Positions 47,885 to 58,778 of a stretch of 64,000 nt of DNA are shown one piece after another. The stretch lies in assembly GCA_965153455.1 (NCBI GenBank), contig OZ234497.1:3968001-4032000 (forward strand), in the 5' to 3' direction. The DNA is from Sphagnum compactum. Taxonomy: Eukaryota > Bryophyta > Sphagnopsida > Sphagnales. Position numbers and translations under genes: made by a program. Within the stretch, counting starts at the first letter, position 1; every line of letters starts with the position of its first letter. Below the pieces are notes generated by a model. It saw nothing but the letters and a program-made list of their open reading frames with translations, ran no database searches and was not told the origin of the DNA.

Positions 47885-49123
47885 TTAAGGGTTTTTGTTT
47901 TTCAGATTAATGAATTAGCCTAATCGATGAGGATCCCTAGAAAGATATAGTACTAGATGGCAAGGTGTTTTGAATGGACTTTATAAGCGTTTTAAGATTC
48001 CTTCTATAGTTGGCGACCTAGGTCTAAATATCGTCAAATTTTTTAAGTTTTTTGAAAAATGGTGAAAAGAAACTTCAAAAACAACACCATTTCATGTTCT
48101 TTTTTTTATTTTGATAGAAAATTCACCAACATGTGAAAAAAAATTCACCACAAAAAAACAAACCTTGGTTGTGCATGTCAACTGAAAAAGAATAACATAT
48201 CTCATTGAAAAAAATGATTCATGAAATTTTCTTTTCATTTTTTGTATGGATGTTTGAATGATTAATTATGAGGACCTTCAAATTCATGGCACGATGATCA
48301 AATAACATGGAGTATAACCTTTGAAAGGCGTGTGGATCTTATCTTCCCATATCTATAATCTATGAATAGCTTAGTGAAGCCAAAACTCTAAGCCAAGCTA
48401 ACTTCAAAACCAAAGGAATCTATAAGCCACTGAAGTTGATGGAACTTCACCAAAATTTGAGGTTGGATGGATCAACACTCTTTCATGTGAGTCCTTGTCA
48501 TTAAGATGGGTTTCCTAGTGTAATAATTTTGTTTATCAAAGAATTTTGTGTAAAGCTATAAACACCTAATGTTTATCCAATGCCTATCAACCTACCTCCT
48601 TCTCTTTTACATACCTACGTTGTGTAGGATGGAAACAAAAGAAGGAACAAATAACAAAATTAGGTCAAATTATTTGGGGCCACATCTACGATAAAACAAA
48701 CTTCTCCAAGATAACAAAAACTATGAGACCTAGCTACAATTAAAAAAACCTTGTAGTGACCATTCAATAGAACTAGATGCCCAAAAGGTTATCCTTTTGT
48801 ATTTCTTGAGCCTTTGAAGAGTAGATCAAGAGATAATTGTTGCGGCCCATTAAACAAATACTATTACAACTTTTGATCGAGCAATATTTCAAGCATTGCG
48901 TCCACCATTGGCGCAAACTACATTTCATTATTTCATGAAGATTGGATTTTTGTGTTTTCCACCAATATCATTATTGGAATTTAGTTACTAATTTTTCCCC
49001 AGCTGAAGTATACCCACAAGGGTCATGGAGTAGTGTTGAAGCTTGCTCAACATATGAATTAGGGCAAAATCTTAAGTGTAAAGGAACAAGATGGTGACAA
49101 AATAAGAAGAAAAGTCATAATAC

Positions 49124-49420
49124 CAATGTTGGGCGGGTATTAGAACCCCCTCTACAGCCATCCAGGTTTTCAAACTGGATCACAACTTGAAAATTGAAGG
49201 CTATTATCAATGTTGGCTGGTTCTTCCTTTTTGTTGATCTTTTGTGATTACCACTTGCCTTGCTTTCCTTGGAATGCAAAGTCAATAGTGAAAGAAGGGG
49301 TTTTGATTGCAATCTCGAAATGGGGAACTTGGAGGTTTGTCATTGTGGTGTTAAATTTTTTAAAAATCAGTTAACTTGAACTAACTGATATTGACAAAAT
49401 GAAGTACGTGCCCAACACTG
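49124..49420. mobile_element. Second, older copy of the CAGTGTTGGG-ended hAT-like family
   Basis: The left end reads CAATGTTGGGCGGGT and the right end reads GCCCAACACTG, inverted relative to each other and matching the ends of the 50462-50836 element. Flanking octamers agree at only 5 of 8 positions, consistent with an older insertion or imprecise boundaries. There is an internal partial end-like motif (CAATGTTGGCTGG) near 49208. No coding content. Confidence 0.5.
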
Positions 49421-49932
49421 GTTATCACCTCCTATGAGAACTACAAGCTTGAAAGAACCAATGGTCCGTCCCCATCAAGGCTAGGGATCTAGGAGTCTAA
49501 GATAGGTAGGTCAACAAATATTACTTAGGACTTGGGTTCCCCCTTTCTTTCCTTCTGGTACACACAGTACCTGAACAATTTCAGCATAAATTAAATTATT
49601 TTTATTTTGTTGAATTTTTGAAATATTATTTATTATTTGTGTGAAAATTTTAATAAAATCAAAAGTTGAACAATCCGATTTAAACCACAGACATTCAAGT
49701 ACAGAGACTTAACACAGGGACAGTCTAGACACACGAGACTGTTTCACAACCTTGAAGAGAATTTGTTTATTATCTAGATAATTTGAAAATCTTTATACCC
49801 TCTGTGGGTATCTAAATATTTAATTTTTTGGGTAAACAACTGTCCTAGTTCTCATTTTTTGTTTCAGCAGTTCCTTCAAACAAGTGAGCCTGTTCCACGT
49901 ACGAGGCAATCTCTCATTCCATTTAAGTGATA

Positions 49933-49996
49933 AAGGAGTTCCAGTTAAGGAGTATTCAGTGGAATGGCTATTGGAACTTCTTAACTGGAACTCCTT
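49933..49996. repeat. Hairpin with perfect 17-bp arms
   Basis: AAGGAGTTCCAGTTAAG (49933-49949) and its exact complement (49980-49996) flank a 30-nt loop. No terminal duplication is seen around it. Confidence 0.75.
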
Positions 49997-50319
49997 ATAA
50001 CTTAACTAAGGAACTCACTAATAGGAGGCCTATTCCAATTGTAACCAGTGGTGCCCACTGATGAAAATTTTCATATTACAAGTGAAAATGGCAAAACCAA
50101 AAGTGGAACCAACATATGACTACCTGTCCCACATAGGAAAAGAGCCTTCGAAAGTGCCTGAATAGGACACCAAATCCAGTTATGTACTTTGAAACCGTCA
50201 CAGTAGGGCCCATTCCACCTACCAACAACCAACCCATAGGGTGAGCTGTCATTCCATTAGGTGGTAACAGGTTTTTCCAAGTGCCTGTTCCATGCCGTAA
50301 TCGGTTGGTTCTACATTGG

Positions 50320-50434
50320 GGATTCAGTTTTCGTTGCCTTCTCCAATGTTGATTCATGTGAAGACTGAAACTGACATCCAATTTTCATCACGATCTCCAA
50401 TGCCGATTCATGTGAAAACTGAAGCTGATAGCAC
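50320..50434. repeat. 57-bp tandem duplication
   Basis: Two units share TTCTCCAATG/ATCTCCAATG, TGATTCATGTGAA and ACTGAAACTGA-like blocks. The period is 19 codons, so one frame reads as a repeated (S)PMxIHVKTE peptide, but no larger coding context exists. Confidence 0.6.
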
Positions 50435-50461
50435 TATGTGCCTGTCCCAACTAGAAAAAAC

Positions 50462-50836
50462 CAGTGTTGGGTGGGTAAGAACCACTCGGTCTGGTTAGTA
50501 AACTGGGGTTCTCTGTTTGGTTTATATGTGAAACCAGAATTGAAACTGAAACCACCAACATACATACATATTTTTGAAAGAAAAAGTAATTAGAACTGGT
50601 GTTAACCAGAGGTTAACTATTGGGTCTAGTACAGATTAGTAAGAACTGGATTTGGAATTGAATCTGATTTCAAAACTGGAATCAAAATTGAATTTCTTTG
50701 GGAAAGCTGGGCCCAGTACCAAATGCTGGTTGCAAGTGTGTGTGCAAGTGGAACTGGAAGTGAGACAGTTCTAATTGTTTTAAAAAAACACAAACTCCAG
50801 CAGATTCTTTATAGAGTAAAAACCCATCCAACACTG
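50462..50836. mobile_element. hAT-like miniature element with CAGTGTTGGG ends, 375 bp
   Basis: The left end CAGTGTTGGGTGGGT and right end ACCCATCCAACACTG are inverted copies with one mismatch over 15 bp. Flanking octamers GAAAAAAC (50454-50461) and GAAAAACC (50837-50844) match at 7 of 8 positions, an 8-bp target duplication as in hAT elements. The flanks joined without the insert resemble 50122-50178 in the same window, an apparent empty copy of the site. The interior consists of short GAACTGG/AAACTGG/GAATTG motifs and has no ORF. Confidence 0.75.
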
Positions 50837-51920
50837 GAAAAACCTTTTAAAAAGGCCTGAATAAGAGGACACCAAAAGCAGTAAGCACAATGTGATCAAG
50901 AATGAGCAATCAAATTATTCATACCCTTAACCTTTCATTATCGATACCAGTTTTCAATGCAACCTCTGTATATTTTCTCAAACATTCAATTCATTACCAT
51001 AGTAGCCTACCTTGGCAGCTTCAACAAATGTCCGTTGCGTCATTAATTCATTTTGAAAATTTCAGTTTGAAAAATACGATATTCTGAAAGATCCAATATT
51101 TTCCTCCTAAAAATAATTTTTATTTAAATTTTTAAAAAATTCAACATTTCTGTGAAATAATATATAATTACCATCAAAGCTGCCAAGGTAGTCGAGTATT
51201 TAAAGGGATGACTTGTTGACCAAACAGACAAGAGGGTAAGGTAGTGGACAATTAAATAACCTAGGCCATGTTGCCAACTAGCACATTTCTTGAATAGAAG
51301 TTTGTTTCCAATGGATTAACACAAAAGCCTGGCAGAAACTTGAAGAACAGGCAGGTGGATGGGCTTAGCCTAGTTATGGAAAAAAATAATAACAATAATT
51401 TATTTTTATCATGGGCAACTATGATTAGTATGATCTGTCATGCAAGGATTATTCTACCAAGAACCATTCATATGTCTAAACGCCTCGTGATAAGCAGCAA
51501 CCCCATTGGTGGACTTGATTGTGTGGCCAATGATATCAACGGAGACGAGAGAGAGAGAGAGTTTTTTTAAATCACATGTCGCGAGACTTCGAAATCAGGC
51601 ATTCTTTGGTTGGATGGATGATGAGTTTTTGCCTTCCTGGTTGGTAGCCTGTTATGGCACACGTGGATGCCACATCTTTAACGACGTGGATGGATGACCT
51701 AAATGGTAGCCCAAACACATGCTTGAAACTAGTCGCTTTTTACACGCTATTGAGTAGAATATCCAATTGCCTTGGGTGAACTAGCACCCATATTATATTC
51801 ATACCATGGTAAATATCCCAAAATTCCCAACTCAAGGATTCAATTTGCTTCACATGAGTCCATATTGATTCCTAGGAATTTGGACCCTGGACCCATCTAA
51901 AGTGGACCTAAGTGTTTAGC

Positions 51921-52170
51921 CAGTGTTGGGCGGGTATATCAATTTTGATTTATCAATCAAATACGGGTAAAAAAGCTTATAAAACATATCAGCTGGATAA
52001 GGGTTTTAAATAAATCTATAATGTATATGTCAGTCAGGTAATAATAAAATTTTCAAACTGGGTAAGGGTATAAAGCTAAGCAAAATTCTCAGTCTGGGTA
52101 AGAGTATGGGTAAATGATGAACTCTTACCCAATTTGTAGGATAAGGGCAGGAGTAAATATCATTTGCCCT
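51921..52170. mobile_element. Truncated hAT-like element with one CAGTGTTGGGCGGGT end
   Basis: The sequence begins with CAGTGTTGGGCGGGT, the end of the family at 50462-50836, and continues with repeated GGGTAAGGGTAT-like motifs. No matching right end is found downstream, so this looks like a broken copy or a solo terminus. The right limit given is where the GGGTAA-rich composition fades. Confidence 0.4.
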
Positions 52171-52481
52171 GTACATACCATGCCGCTATAAGTTTGTAAA
52201 ACATAGGGTAAACAAATATTTACATAAGTCGGGAACATTTCAAAATGAAGAAAGACCAGTAATTAATTGGCATTTGACATATGGACCTCTGAAATTTCAA
52301 ATATCCTATCAGAAATTTTAAGAAACAATATATTAAAAACAATCAATAGAGTTTTAAATATATTCAAAGCATTTTCACAAAGGCAAATGATAGTAAAATC
52401 TAAAGGGGTTCTAAAAGTATATATGGTAAGAGTTTTGTTCAATGTAATTAATTTAAGGAATAAAAGTAACCTGTCGAAAGC

Positions 52482-52790
52482 AAATCCTCCTTCTCACCAA
52501 ATATGTTCTTAGAAAGTCAGTTATTATTAAAGTTTTCTTTGTCTATCTTTTCAAAGCACGTTCAAGGTAGCAATGCCAAGTCGGGAGGGGGAGGTCTGTC
52601 TTTTCATCGATTTAGGTCCATGAGATACAATGCTGGAAAGAGGATCCATTTAATGGAATCCTCTTTCTCACCAAATATGTTCCTACAAAGTCAAATATCA
52701 CTAAAGTTTTCTTTGAGTTGAGCTTGAATATTAGGGAGTCTAGATTCTCTATCTTTCTAAAGAACATGCTAGGTAGCAATGCCAACTTGG
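52482..52790. repeat. Local direct duplication (52482-52583 and 52657-52790)
   Basis: Both copies share AATCCTC-TTCTCACCAAATA, AAAGTTTTCTTTG, CTATCTTT and GGTAGCAATGCCAA; the second carries a ~35-bp insertion. No coding role is seen. Confidence 0.55.
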
Positions 52791-52799
52791 ATGGTCAAA

Positions 52800-55700
52800 A
52801 TCCGTGCACTCTCAAGCACATGGTTACTTGGGTATTGATTTAGAATATTAAGCCGCATCTTTTAGTGCACACAAAGATGTTGAAACTTCTCAAGATGTCA
52901 AGTGATTGTTGCTCAAATATGACAGCATCTAAGTATTGTTGTGTAAGAATCCTCAATATGAATGAAAGTATTGCCTAACAACACTTCCATCCAAATGTTC
53001 CACCAGCCCATTTGGCACCTTGCATTTGTTCCTAGGCAAATCGGATAAAAGGGTAGTGAAGTACATAAGCATTACAAGGGGTTTTAAACATTAATAGTTA
53101 AACAAAATGTAATAGACATTAAGTTTCATTTTTTTGTAACCAGGAGCCAATTGGGAATTCATGGTTGAAGGTTGGTTGTAGAAGTGTCAAAAAGAATTTA
53201 AGTTTTAAGTTTTCGCACAAATGATTGAGTAATTCGAAGTAGTGTTTTCAAGTTTAAGCTAAACCTATGTGATTGTTTCCAACATCATTGTAGAGTTCTG
53301 GTGGCCTGGAGTGAATCTCTTATCTAGGATGTGTATCCAAGGAGTTTAAGCCCATTGTTGTCACTCAATTGCCATTCCCAAAGATCCCATGAGAGTTTTT
53401 GGCCAGAGCCCTTGTTGTGAATCCAACGATTTGAGTTTCTTGGTTGTTGAATGGTCCATGATTGGCAATGTCTTGCGGGCTCTTGCAGTCTTGAGATAAC
53501 AAGTTTGGATATATTGAAGGTTGGCAATTACCAACTTCACAAGAGTGATGGTTGTCAGGGTTAAGGGTACCAATTGGATGGAGCATTGGAACTCCGTAGC
53601 CTCAACCAAACCGGCATGCACGTCCCCTACTTTGTAAATCTATCGTGGGATGGTGGTGAATTCATTGTTTAGGGGATTCACCTAGTCACCAATGTTTGGT
53701 TGCACTTGGAGAGCCCTAGGATCCCATGGGATGGCATGGAGGATGTTACCTCAACTATTATCTGTAGCACTTGCTCCTTCTTATTTGATCCTTGTGAGCA
53801 TCATTTGTTTTCAAGCCCTTTCCGAGTTATCTCATAGGGTTTTTATGTAGGGTATCCAACTAAAGCTAAGTTGAGGAGGGCCTTTGTTTATTCAAGGTTG
53901 AATGGTTGGCCCATCACCATTGGTAATTGATGGATTGCCAAAAAGGTTTGCCCAAGTACCTCCTTTGAATTTGACCCTTCAAGTTTCAGATCTAAATGAT
54001 GATGAAATGATAAAAAATGAGTTGATTTTTTGGAAAATTAAGTTCCATTCAAAAGAAAATATTGAATGGCATTTGCATGAATTGAATTTAAATTCAAATT
54101 TAATTGAGTTGAGATGTAACTGAAATGACTTCAAATTCAATAATTAAAAAGATGGGATGCAAATTGGTGCAGAAGGTATTGAAAATTTGCTCATCACTTT
54201 TCTCGTTTATGATTATGGTGTTTTTTTGAAAAGATATTGAAAAGACAAAGATTTGAGGAGGTTTACACCTTTGCATAATCCTTCGAATGGTGTTCAACAT
54301 TTCTCTGGAATTGTCAAAACAAACAACTATATGAAGAATCCTCCCTATATCAATTTGGATGATTTCATCATTGGATTTTTTTTTGTGGAAAGACACGTTT
54401 TTCCAACAAAAAATCATTCCTTCTTCAAATAAAAAATTAGAGAAAAAAATGCAGAATCTAGGTGAAACATGTTTACTATTTGTGACTTTCTCCATTATGT
54501 CGAGTGCAATGCCCTTGGAGCAAAGACTTCCCAAAAGAGGGGATACTTATTATTGGGAATTCCCCAGTCCAAGGCCATCCATCACCTTGCGTAAAGCACC
54601 GGCAAAAGTTTATTTTATTTTTTATTCGTCAGTTTTCTTGAGGAAAAGAAAAAAGAAAAAGAGAGGCAATGAATTTCAAAAAACAAAAACAATTGTTCCA
54701 TTTCAAAAAGCAAAATGCCCAACGGAGTGAGCTTTTTCATTTTTTGAAATGCCCCCATCATTTTTGGAGGATAGATTCCACTTCATAAAGTGTCCTCCAC
54801 AGACAACTAAATGAAAAAATTCTGCATGGGGTGCTTTAGGGGGTGATAAAGTGCCCATGCAACGGCTGAGGACCTGACAGCAGGACATTATACCATTTTT
54901 TAAGACTGAGAACGGGGCCATGAGTAGATCATCAGTTCACATTCCATGCCTTAGCTTAATACATTCCGTTCTGGAATCTGCTCCTTTTTGTAGATTACGT
55001 TAATGCATGCATAAACACAGCCCTAGCAAGGTTCCACATAGTGGGATAGGTTTGGACAGCTGCCCTTAAATAAGTATATATTATTACTTGTGAAAGAAAG
55101 AAGGGACCAAGGTAAAGGAAATTGGATATGGACGTTTTTTTTTCTTTTTTCTTTTTACTTTTTTTTTTAATAATGTTTTAGAAAAGAGGAAGACTTTTTT
55201 TTTACGTTTGGACTAGGTGGAATGGTAAACCTGACGAATAATTTTCTTAATCACTGAAATGTTAAAATATGGTTCGACATTATTGGATAGTTATTTGGTT
55301 TGGAAGGCACATCATATGGCCATTTTTTGGGTTGAATTATTGGTCATGATTCCATCTCCTATTTTTGAGTTTTTGTTCATGCTGACCCAAGTGATGAGAA
55401 ACACGTTAGGATTGGCATATGGAATTGTTCAAAGCGTTTCTTGCTACAAAAGTGGCTAAACTAAAAGATTTTAAAATTTTTGAAAAACAAAAAACCCACA
55501 CAATTTTCAAGCTTTTAGAAAGCATCAAGAATTTAGATTCACCAAACCACATCAAAATCCAAAAGAATTGGCTAGATTGCCCAGAAACCAAAAATATAGG
55601 TAAAAAGCCTCCTCCCATAGCCCTCCCCTAATTTGAGGGGTATAGTCTTGAGGCCAGTAGATGGAGGGTGTAAGCACAAAAATTGGTGGAGACCCTTGGG

Positions 55701-57479
55701 AGCAGGCCCGGGCCAACATAAGGCAAGGAAGGTCTACTAGTGATCAACAAATGAAAGAATCTTCTGTGCACAAGAATGCTTTCAAATACAGGGAAAGAAA
55801 ATCTTTATGTCCAATGGAACGCTTGCGTTGGCTACCAAGGCTACAACCATCAAATTAATGAATGTCTGCCAGAGCACGCCTTCTCCAGCATAATCTACAA
55901 TAGATTTTGTACGACGGAATGATCAAGCCCCTGTCCATTACGTTGAGTAAGGGCACTGGACAAGCTAGGCAATGTGGCCATGGCCACATAATGGGCAAGG
56001 GTGAGACCATTCCACAACATGAAGCTCTGGAGTGGCAGATTCAACTATGAAAGAAAAATTCATGTTTGAGATAGATTTTGGTCACTGTTATGAGTGTATA
56101 AACATCACTGGAACATTACGTCATATGATAATGTGGTCAAGAAAATGACATAATCTGCCACCCCGGACCTCAATTGCACCATAACTTACTTTTTGACCCT
56201 TGGCCTATAAATGAACCTGCTCAACTTTATTTATTCCAAGGAAACAAGGAGACTGTCAGTTCCAGATTGATTATCCACCGTGTCTCATAGACTGTGAGTT
56301 CTTACCCCAACGTCACTTGACATGTGGCAGAACTACCCACTGTGGGGTAAAGGTCTCTTCAATGTGGGGAGGTCCTTTTTCGACTACAAAGAAAAAAGCC
56401 TGGCAATACTTTACACAATTTTTTAAAAAAAAACCAAAAATCAAAGGGAGGATTCCCAAGTTACAACCCTATTACATGCACACTTCAAAGTCTAACAAAA
56501 GAAAAAGAAAAAGAAAGGCGATGAGGAGGCAACACCCAACAAGACCCAACAATCTGTGTTTCTTTTCCTAGGCAAACTTTGTTATTTTTTTGACCAAAAA
56601 TTTTGGATAATTTTCATTTTTCCAGTGTAAATATGACTAATTTTGTTGAAAAATTCGCCAAAATTTCAATGTCACAAAATTGAAAAAAGAAAAAAGAAAA
56701 CCCTGGCAACAATGGAATGAAACGAGTAAAGCTAAGACCTTGCAACCACAACAAACGAAAAAAGAAGAACTAGGATCCAATTAAGTACCCACTAGCCTAC
56801 CTACTTACAAAACTGAGCTAGGACAAGCTAAGAGCTCCTAATATGCATGACAAATTGAATTTAGAAGAATTGGGACATAACAAACAAAAATAAGAGGAAT
56901 GGGTACCTGCCATGCATAACAATGAAACAAATGAGGACAGGGAGGATGGGAGAGGAGTGGGGCAGCTCTTAAAATTCCATTGAATTTCCATTGTCCATTT
57001 TGGGGTTAATAATCAAGACTTAACACGCCCAAAAATCATTAATATACAAAATTCCTAGGAGTTACAAGTATCTCATAAAACTATTAAGATGGAATATTCC
57101 TAGTTAAATGATATAATAATAACATATTCCAAGGTTAATGGTTTTAATTGGATGCATTTTCATCTCATTTTCACAACCTTATGATTTTCAAAACTACAAG
57201 TAAACTACAGATGGAAATTGAAGCAAATTCTTTGTAAATTCTAGGAAAGGTTTTCAGAAATTTGATCTTGAAAATTCAAAACGTACATTCAAAATCTTCT
57301 ATCTAGATATTATGAAACAGAATCTGCTAAGTACATATTTCTCCGAATCTGCTTACTCAAATCGATTAACAGTGTACAATGTGCCGTTGAGGGATCAGTA
57401 TGGCCGGAAATGGGCAGACTGAAAATAATTCGTGGGTCAGTCCCAAAAAATTCTTTACACTATAGTTCCTTAGTTGGGG
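52800..57479. other. Spacer upstream of PEPCK, nothing recognised
   Basis: Open frames reach 144 codons (minus strand, 54534-54100) but have no domain or coding-like composition, and several overlap on both strands. No transposon ends were found. CG content rises only after about 57540, where the PEPCK promoter starts. Confidence 0.5.
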
Positions 57480-57933
57480 GGCTCAGTCATTTCAGTCACA
57501 AAGAAAAGACGTAAAAGTAAAAGAAGCATGTATGGTAAATAGTAAATAGGTAAAAGGTAAAAAGTGGACGCGGGCCGCGCCGCTCGGGAGTCCAAAGTGC
57601 CGGCATTCTTATCTACGTTGCATCTTACCTTTTCCACGCGGCAGTCAAAAGTGAAAAGTATTTCACCTTGCCGATTTAACTTTCACCGTAGTGAAAAATG
57701 AATCTTTACTGCGCGATTCCTTCAAAAGCCCCACCGCGGGACAGCTTCTTCTCTCTCTCTTCTCCGTCGCCGTTGCGTGTTGTTTGCGGTTTGCTCACCA
57801 GAGTTTCCATGCCTTGTAGCTCCTCTATCGCTTCTCGCAATCTCTGAGAGACGCGTCTCTCATGCTCCCCTTCTTCTGAGCGTTCTGTGGAGCTTTTCCC
57901 TTCGCGATTCGGTGCTCTGAGTCGTTTTTTCTG
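57480..57933 (+). promoter_or_regulatory. Promoter and first leader exon region of the PEPCK gene
   Basis: Composition switches abruptly from AT-rich spacer to CG-rich DNA near 57560 (CGCGGGCCGCGCCGCTCGGG at about 57569-57588), followed by repeated TTTCACC/GTGAAAA motifs (57650-57700) and a TC-rich tract (57750-57770) typical of plant core promoters and leaders. I see no convincing TATA box. The role is inferred from position upstream of the PEPCK leader intron. Confidence 0.5.
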
Positions 57934-58756
57934 GTGAGTTCCGTGTGCCAGGTCCCGACGTTGTGTGTGTGTGTGTTTTCTTAGACTTACGCTTCCTTTT
58001 GCAAATTTTGTTGCTTGATTTTCTCCGTAGATTCGTCTACGTTTTCCTGTTTCGCGGCGAAGATCTCTGATCGGGATTCTTTCTTGGTGTCTAAGCTTAC
58101 GGCACTAAGGAATTCTCTACGGACGTTTGCTCTGTCTTTTTGTGTTCAGGAGACAAAGTACTGTCAGCGTTGTTGTTGTTGTTTGTTGCAAGGGACATTC
58201 TTTGCCGTGCACATTCTTTGCCTTGTGTGCTTGTTTCTCTGATTAGTCTTCGTGGTTCCGTGTAACTTTGTTTGTAGTTACGTCGCATTCGTTGCTGTTG
58301 CGATTCGTACGGTCGCCTGCTTATTCCCTTCAGCTTTTCGCAATATAATCAGATTCGGTGTGTTTCCTTTCTGGAAATTGTGTTTAACGGTGGATGAGAA
58401 TTTTCTGCAATTTTTTCCTTGATTGTAGCTTGTTTTATAACTGACATTCTTGCAGCTGCATGTGATCCATGTTGATTATATATATGTTCTTGTGTCGCAA
58501 GCTGTCTGGATGCGGTTAGATCTCGTGCATGTCTTTTCTTAGTTTTCGCCTATTTGAACTCCGATGTGTCTGCAATTCTGTACTGTTGTTCTCGCCGCGC
58601 TTGCAGTCCTCGTCCGCACTCTGTGCCTGTTATACCATCGAGGAGCGTCGCTTGCGCCCTTTGTGATCGGAATTACGGACTTTTCTGGTTGTGGTTTTGT
58701 AATGTTTTACAGAAGCTCATATTTGTCTCTGTTTCTAACCTTGATGCACACTGCAG
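57934..58756 (+). other. Probable intron in the 5' leader of the PEPCK gene
   Basis: A consensus donor CTG/GTGAGT at 57933/57934 lies downstream of a CG-rich, pyrimidine-rich promoter-like block, and an acceptor ending CACTGCAG at 58756 lies 22 bases before the start ATG. The stretch between is T-rich and has no conserved coding signal. Leader introns are common in strongly expressed plant genes and often raise expression. The boundaries are inferred from splice-site consensus only. Confidence 0.5.
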
Positions 58757-58778
58757 ACATTTCGTCTCACAGTACAAG

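Noticed and set aside
54100-54534. 144-codon minus-strand frame
   Set aside because: It is AT-driven, overlaps an open frame on the other strand, and shows no domain or conserved motif.
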